A stretch of DNA of 64,000 nucleotides, taken from positions 6,191,882 through 6,255,881 of the forward strand of contig NW_004624781.1 of the NCBI RefSeq assembly GCF_000247695.1. Direction: 5' to 3'. The notes beneath the pieces were generated by a model, which was not told where the DNA came from, made no database searches, and saw only the letters and a list, made by a program, of their open reading frames with translations. The DNA is from Heterocephalus glaber (Eukaryota; Chordata; Mammalia; Rodentia; Bathyergidae). Every line of letters begins with the position of its first letter. The stretch's first letter is position 1. Below are positions 60,660 through 64,000 of the stretch, piece by piece. The translations under genes were made by a program, and so were the position numbers.

Positions 60660-61355
60660 AGCACTTTTAAAGTTTTTTTTGTTTTTCAATCTTTCAGAGA
60701 ATGAAAGACAAAACTTTGAATCTAATGGTGAAAGGAAGATCCTGGCATCAAAACAGCTTTCGGTGTTCACTGAAGGAAACCAATCAATAACATAACCACG
60801 TTCGGTGCTCGTGCTCAGGAGTCAGTGGTGTTCGGGATGCTCGTTCTGCCAGCCCAAGGTGACATGCTCCAAACAGTGAGCAGAGGAAGAGGGTCCTCAC
60901 CCCTCAGCCACATTGCAAAGCCCCAGACTTGGAGCAAGAACTCGCCTCCTTTGCAGTCTCTCAGTTTTAACAAAAATTGGCAAAAATGAGAATGGAGATT
61001 TAAAAGCAGAAAACAAAACCAGCACAATAATTCTGTGCCAGGCAAACCCAGCTCCAATCATCTAGCACCCCGCCCCCTCACTGCAGGGATAGCAGCGTGA
61101 TGTGTGTGCTGCACCGGGCTGTGAAGCAGCAGACAGCAGTCCATGAAGACGGAGAAGATTACAGGTTTGAAATGAGAACGCAGAGAAAAACAAGGTTGTC
61201 ACTTGCATTGTGAGGACAGCAGGGAGGTGCAGGGAAAAGGAGGGAAGAGCATCTCCCATGGGCAAGAACATCTTCTCTCTCCTGCACCCCATCTGCCAAG
61301 CCTAATTACACAGTCACACTCGAGTCTTTCCTTCACAGCTCAGTGTTTAAAATAA
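60660..61355. other. MAP2K1 intron 1, no recognised element
   Basis: Unique-looking; no exon, RNA gene or clear repeat seen. Confidence 0.5.
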
Positions 61356-61361
61356 GCAGCA

Positions 61362-61545
61362 TACCCAGGCATGGTGGCGCACCCCTGTCATCCCAGCACT
61401 CTAGGAGGCTAAGTCAGGAAGATCACAAGTGATTCTCAAGCTCAGTGACTTAGCAAGACCTTGTCTCAAAATAAAGTAAGAAAAAAAGGACTGGGGATGC
61501 AGCTCAGTATGAAGGCTCCGGGTTCAGTCCCCAGTACCAAGTGGC
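61362..61545 (+). mobile_element. B1-ID dimeric SINE (sense)
   Basis: CCCAGGCATGGTGGCGCACC to ACCTTGTCTCAAAATAAAG, then GGACTGGGGATGCAGCTCAG to CAGTCCCCAGTACC. The sense orientation shows the order B1 then ID in one unit. Confidence 0.8.
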
Positions 61546-61591
61546 ACAGGCAGCACCATAAAATGAAGCACAGGAAGGGACCTTAAAACCC

Positions 61592-61740
61592 ACATGGCTG
61601 GGCATGGCGACTCACGCCTGTAATCCCAGCACTTGAGAGACCAAGGCAGGAGAACTACAAGCTCAAGGCCAGCCTGGGCTACACAACAAGTTCAAGGCCA
61701 GGCTGGACTACATAATGAGACCTTGTTTCAAAACACATCC
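61592..61740 (+). mobile_element. B1 SINE with internal duplication
   Basis: ATGGCTGGGCATGGCGACTC, CCAGCCTGGGCTACACAAC, CCAGGCTGGACTACATAATG, GAGACCTTGTTTCAAAAC. Confidence 0.85.
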
Positions 61741-61859
61741 CCCCAAAAGACCACCTAGTCCAACCCTCACCTCACAGGTGAGGAAACTGAGGCCCAGAGA
61801 GCACAAGGTCACACAGCTCACTGATGGCAGGTTTCCAAGTCCTGCAGCAGAACTCCTGC

Positions 61860-63345
61860 AAGGCTCCACAATGCCCTGGCCAACCTCACTGGCCTCGGAC
61901 CTTGGAAGACAGACTAAGGCAGGACTGGAGGGTGGGGAGGTGAGGGCCAGACAGAGAATGAGGTCATCAGTCAGCCACAGGGACAGGCCAGGGCTGCAAG
62001 CCAAACTCTTCCAGCTGTTACCAACCCCACTCTAGGCTTCTGCCGGAGGGCCCAAGAGAGGGGATGGGGCATTTGGCAAGCAGGAACCTACTGAAGCAAG
62101 CAGGAAACAGGCCAGGAGCAGAAACACCAGGGGGAGACACAGAGACCAATCTGAGGGGCTGGCGCCTAGACTGTGGCTGCAGCACCTTCTGCACAACCTC
62201 TGCCACTCCCTGTCCATGAAATCCGGCCAAATGGGCTTCCATCTGGTCCTCAGTTTCCACAGCCATAAAAACAGCACACCGAGAGGGAAGGGAGAGCTGT
62301 GAAAATAACCATGACCCAGACAGCAGCAGAGGAGCTACGTTCCTGCTGAGGGGCTACAGGGCTAATCACTGGGGAAACTGGCACTGGGGTCTCTAAAGTC
62401 AAGCCACTGTGGCTGGAGGGACAATGTAGTAAGTGACTGGACTCTGCCAGCAGCGACGGGCAGGGCCAGCCCAGGTGACAGGTGGGGAAGGAGCCACCCT
62501 AGCCCACAGCTCCACCCTGCAGCCTCCAGGGGGCGCTTTCCCACCAGTGAGACCCCAGGGTGTACACATGGGGCCTGGCAAAGCAGCCAGGTGGAAGGAG
62601 AGCACAGTTCTAATCCCCAAAGCTGCAGACAAGGAAAGTCAGCACCCTTCAGAGCAGTGGAGTGAGTGTGCGGGTGAGTTTTAGATGCAACTTGGCTGGG
62701 CGACAGCCCCCAGATAGTGTGCCAAACGCTGTCTGCACGTTTCCATCAGTGTGTTTATGAAGCGAACATTTAAATGTGGACTCTGATGGCAGGACATTAC
62801 TCTCCACACGTGGGCCGGCCTCATCTGATCAGGTGAAGGCCTCAACAGACCAATCTCTCTACTGCCCCTGGACCTCCACTCCAGCCCTCCCTGGGGTCTC
62901 TGGGCTGCGGGCGCACCTCACAGACTTCAGGCTTCCCAGGCCTCCACAGTCCTGTGAGCCAATGCCCTGAAATAACTACGAATATTACCACCACCAACCC
63001 CGCTCCAGCTCCTGGTGGCTCCGTTTCTCCAGAGAACCCTGACATCAGGCAGGAGGGGAATCCCTGGGCACTGGCCATGCCCTGTTCTGGATCTGAGTGC
63101 TGGCTATGAGTCCCAGGTCTGAAAACCCACCACACCATGCGTTCACAACCCATAATGCCCCTGGTCCTGCACCCCAGTCCTGCTGAGTGGACTGAATCCC
63201 TGTTGCCCCCAGCAGCCAGGTCAGCAGGGGTTGCAGGTATTACTTAAAGGCCTTAGCCTTGGGGAGAGTTAGGGCTGTTAGGACATTAAAGGAGTTCATC
63301 ACAGCAGAATTCATGGCTCACAGTAGGTCTCAATAAATTCAATCT
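61860..63345. other. MAP2K1 intron 1, no recognised element
   Basis: Unique-looking and fairly GC-rich. No exon recognised; in particular no MAP2K1 exon 1 (a start followed by MPKKK) is present. Confidence 0.5.
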
Positions 63346-63555
63346 AATCAAATATTATTCTTTTTTTTTTCATACAGAGAATTGAACTCAGGACCTCGTG
63401 CTTGCCAGGCAGGCGCTATTCCACTGAGCTAAATCCCCAGCCCTCGAATATTATTCTTTTTTTTTTGGTACCAGGGATCGAACTCAGTCCTTGCACTTGC
63501 GCAGCAGGTGGTGAAACCACTGAGCTAAATCCCTGGCCCTCAAATATTATTCTTA
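63345..63555 (-). mobile_element. Two antisense ID SINEs at one target site
   Basis: IDs at 63363-63445 and 63457-63540 with AATATTATTCTT before, between and after them. Confidence 0.87.
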
Positions 63556-63609
63556 TTAACCAACAATTACCAAGTAACAACATAACAAATATCTTCCTAG
63601 CATTTAATG

Positions 63610-63796
63610 ATTTTTTTTTTTTGTACTAGGGGTTGAACCCAGGGCCTTCACACTGAGCTATATCCCCAGTTCCATATATATATTTCTTTAGAAAGGATCT
63701 TAGCTAAGTTGCTCAGGCTGGGCTCAAACTTGTGATCCTCCTGCCTCAGCCTCCCAGAATGCTGTGATTACAGGAAGGTGCCACCATGCCCAGCTA
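63610..63796 (-). mobile_element. B1-ID dimeric SINE
   Basis: ID part GTACTAGGGGTTGAACCC to GAGCTATATCCCCAGTTCC; B1 part TTTCTTTAGAAAGGATCTTAG to GTGCCACCATGCCCAGC. Confidence 0.75.
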
Positions 63797-64000
63797 CAGT
63801 TAACTTTTTATTTCTCCTCACAAATTCGTTTAATTTCCTCTTAGCTGCCTATATTCCTTTTACTGTCTTACTGAGGGCCTTCTCAGATTCTCAGAGCAGA
63901 CCCCAGAAAACAAAATGACCCCTGTATTCTCAAGGAGAAAACAACAGGATGCGATCATTGTCACTGAAGTTTCTATGCAGGCAAAAATGGCCAGCGCCTC

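Noticed and set aside
61750..61850. MIR-like GAGGAAACTGAGGCCCAGAG segment, and similar short pieces at 35205, 36630, 48690 and 59000
   Set aside because: They match the MIR core only over 30-60 bases, too little to set boundaries, so not listed as separate features.

Overview
The window is euchromatic mammalian nuclear DNA, almost certainly from a rodent. Short exons with GT-AG introns encode vertebrate proteins. The intergenic and intronic DNA is packed with B1-type (7SL-derived) and ID-type (tRNA-derived) SINEs, plus B1+ID dimers of the kind known from non-murid rodents. The ID family here has a body starting 'GGGGATTTAGCTCAGTGG' and ending 'GTACC', and looks recently active because many copies have near-perfect target-site duplications. 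I cannot name the species; a non-murid rodent such as a castorimorph is a guess.

Four protein genes are present. (1) ZWILCH, minus strand, exons 1-8 (17478 down to 304), runs off the left edge. (2) RPL4, plus strand, complete in ten exons (18021-23018), hosts four box C/D snoRNAs: SNORD18 in introns 2, 4 and 6, and SNORD16 in intron 3. (3) SNAPC5, plus strand, complete in three exons (24448-27226). (4) MAP2K1 (MEK1), minus strand, exons 11 to 2 (31338-56090); exon 1 lies beyond the right edge. ZWILCH and RPL4 are head-to-head across a CpG-rich shared promoter with a TCTCGCGAGA palindrome. SNAPC5 and MAP2K1 are tail-to-tail. This matches the gene order I know from human 15q22.31. All assembled reading frames are open: ZWILCH 273 codons so far, RPL4 420 aa, SNAPC5 95 aa, and MAP2K1 1102 nt, which with an 80-nt exon 1 would give 393 aa.

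Region by region: 1-17.5 kb holds ZWILCH exons and introns with SINEs, a 204-bp TA-flanked MITE, a large minus-strand L1 remnant, a MaLR LTR and a 100-N gap. The shared promoter is at 17.5-18.0 kb. RPL4 fills 18.0-23.1 kb and SNAPC5 24.4-27.3 kb. A SINE-rich spacer covers 27.3-30.5 kb. MAP2K1 3'UTR, exons and introns run from 30.5 to 56.1 kb, and 56.1-64.0 kb is MAP2K1 intron 1.

The most interesting points are two. RPL4 intron 3, which carries SNORD16, has the hallmarks of a minor-spliceosome (U12-type) intron. At MAP2K1 exon 9, an ID SINE landed on the splice donor so that the donor sequence now exists three times within about 120 bp. I found no microbial-style system, CRISPR array or novel protein operon. 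The genes are otherwise ordinary conserved housekeeping and signalling genes: a kinetochore protein, a ribosomal protein with snoRNAs, an snRNA-gene transcription subunit and an ERK-pathway kinase.
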